From the NCBI GenBank assembly GCA_024362935.1, contig JANCRA010000004.1:21615621-21679620 (forward strand): 64,000 nucleotides of DNA, given 5' to 3'. This DNA comes from Setophaga petechia (lineage: Eukaryota > Chordata > Aves > Passeriformes > Parulidae). Below, in pieces: positions 63,590-64,000 of the stretch (the first letter of the stretch is position 1; each line of letters begins with the position of its first letter). The translations under genes and the position numbers were made by a program. The notes under the pieces are model-generated. The model worked only from the letters and a program-made list of their open reading frames with translations. It did no database searches and was not told the origin of the DNA.

Positions 63590-64000
63590 ACTGCAACAGT
63601 GGAAGAAAGGAAAGGCCACACAGAAGGACTCTAGGAACGTGGAGTTGCAGGGATACAACGAGGAAGGCCAAGACCCACTTGCAACTGAGTCTGGCAAGGG
63701 ACATCAAGGACAGCAAGAAGGGCTTCTATGATTTTATCAGCAGCAAAAGAAAGATTAGGCAAAATGCAGGGCCACTGCATAATCAGATGGATGTTCTGGT
63801 GATGGAAGACACAGAGAAGGTAAAATTACTGAATGTCTTCTTTGCTTGTCTTTACTGTTGAGACCAGCCCTCAAGAGTCCCAGACCTCAGCGGTAAGAGA
63901 GGAAGGCTGGAGAAAGTAAGGCTTCCTCTTGGCTGTCAAGGGTTGGGTTAGAGATCAGCAAGGCAGACTTAACACCTTAAATCCATGGGCTCCATCCACA
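63590..64000 (+). mobile_element. CR1 LINE ORF2 fragment, runs off the window
   Basis: The plus-strand frame at 63679-63861 encodes LARDIKDSKKGFYDFISSKR, then KIRQNAGPL and a LLNVFFACLY end. It resembles the segment between endonuclease and reverse transcriptase in CR1 (DNKKGFYKYI...LLNEEG...VLNAFFASVF). It stops at TGA after Cys, and a frame break lies upstream. A non-functional internal CR1 piece. Confidence 0.75.

Larger units (their letters stand above)
62603..64000 (-). other. PRUNE2: PRUNE2 upstream intron, continues beyond window
   Basis: No further PRUNE2 exon is visible. Holds a probable LTR (63078-63588) and a CR1 (about 63590 to the edge). If the human exon order holds, this would correspond to the intron that carries the antisense PCA3 transcript in humans. 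I see no sign of such a gene in the part shown. Confidence 0.7.

Noticed and set aside
1..64000. CRISPR arrays, rRNA or tRNA genes, phage or plasmid elements, gene clusters of a new system
   Set aside because: None seen. All strong coding signal belongs to one vertebrate gene and the remaining recognisable elements are ordinary avian repeats.

Overview
The window is vertebrate nuclear DNA, most likely from a bird and probably a songbird. It is AT-rich, has long introns, and carries CR1 LINE fragments and avian-type ERVL-like LTRs. It has no operons, ribosome binding sites or CRISPR arrays. In birds this gene is expected on the Z chromosome, because human chromosome 9 genes map there; that is inference, not something the sequence shows.

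The only gene I can support is PRUNE2 (BMCC1/BNIPXL), on the minus strand. Thirteen coding exons run from 62602 down to the stop codon at 10823. Every exon boundary has a usable splice site and every codon phase joins. The exon lengths sum to 8466 nt, exactly 2822 codons including the stop, so 2821 residues are encoded here. The N-terminal DHH phosphoesterase part lies beyond the right edge. Going 5' to 3' on the minus strand, the window holds a DHHA2-domain exon (62444-62602), a 6505-nt exon encoding a disordered acidic region (54981-61485), a 796-nt exon (53302-54097), a 20.9-kb intron, three linker exons (32363-32442, 31267-31467, 27022-27198), the BCH/CRAL-TRIO-like exons (27022-14787), and three very small C-terminal exons (12931-12966, 12370-12408, 10823-10874).

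Right of 62602 is an upstream intron with a probable minus-strand LTR and a CR1 fragment that runs off the window. Left of 10823 is the 3' UTR and flank, with a CR1 nested in an LTR, another CR1 piece, and a cluster of nuclear-receptor half-sites at 300-323. Solo LTRs or candidates also lie at 23747, 33461, 38341 and about 46600.

I found no undescribed system. The points most worth checking are a GC-AG intron inside the BCH domain, two frame-neutral micro-exons before the C terminus, a possible internal promoter for a 327-residue short isoform, the repeated tryptophan and Ser-Pro motifs in the giant exon, and a set of perfect short hairpins in non-coding DNA.
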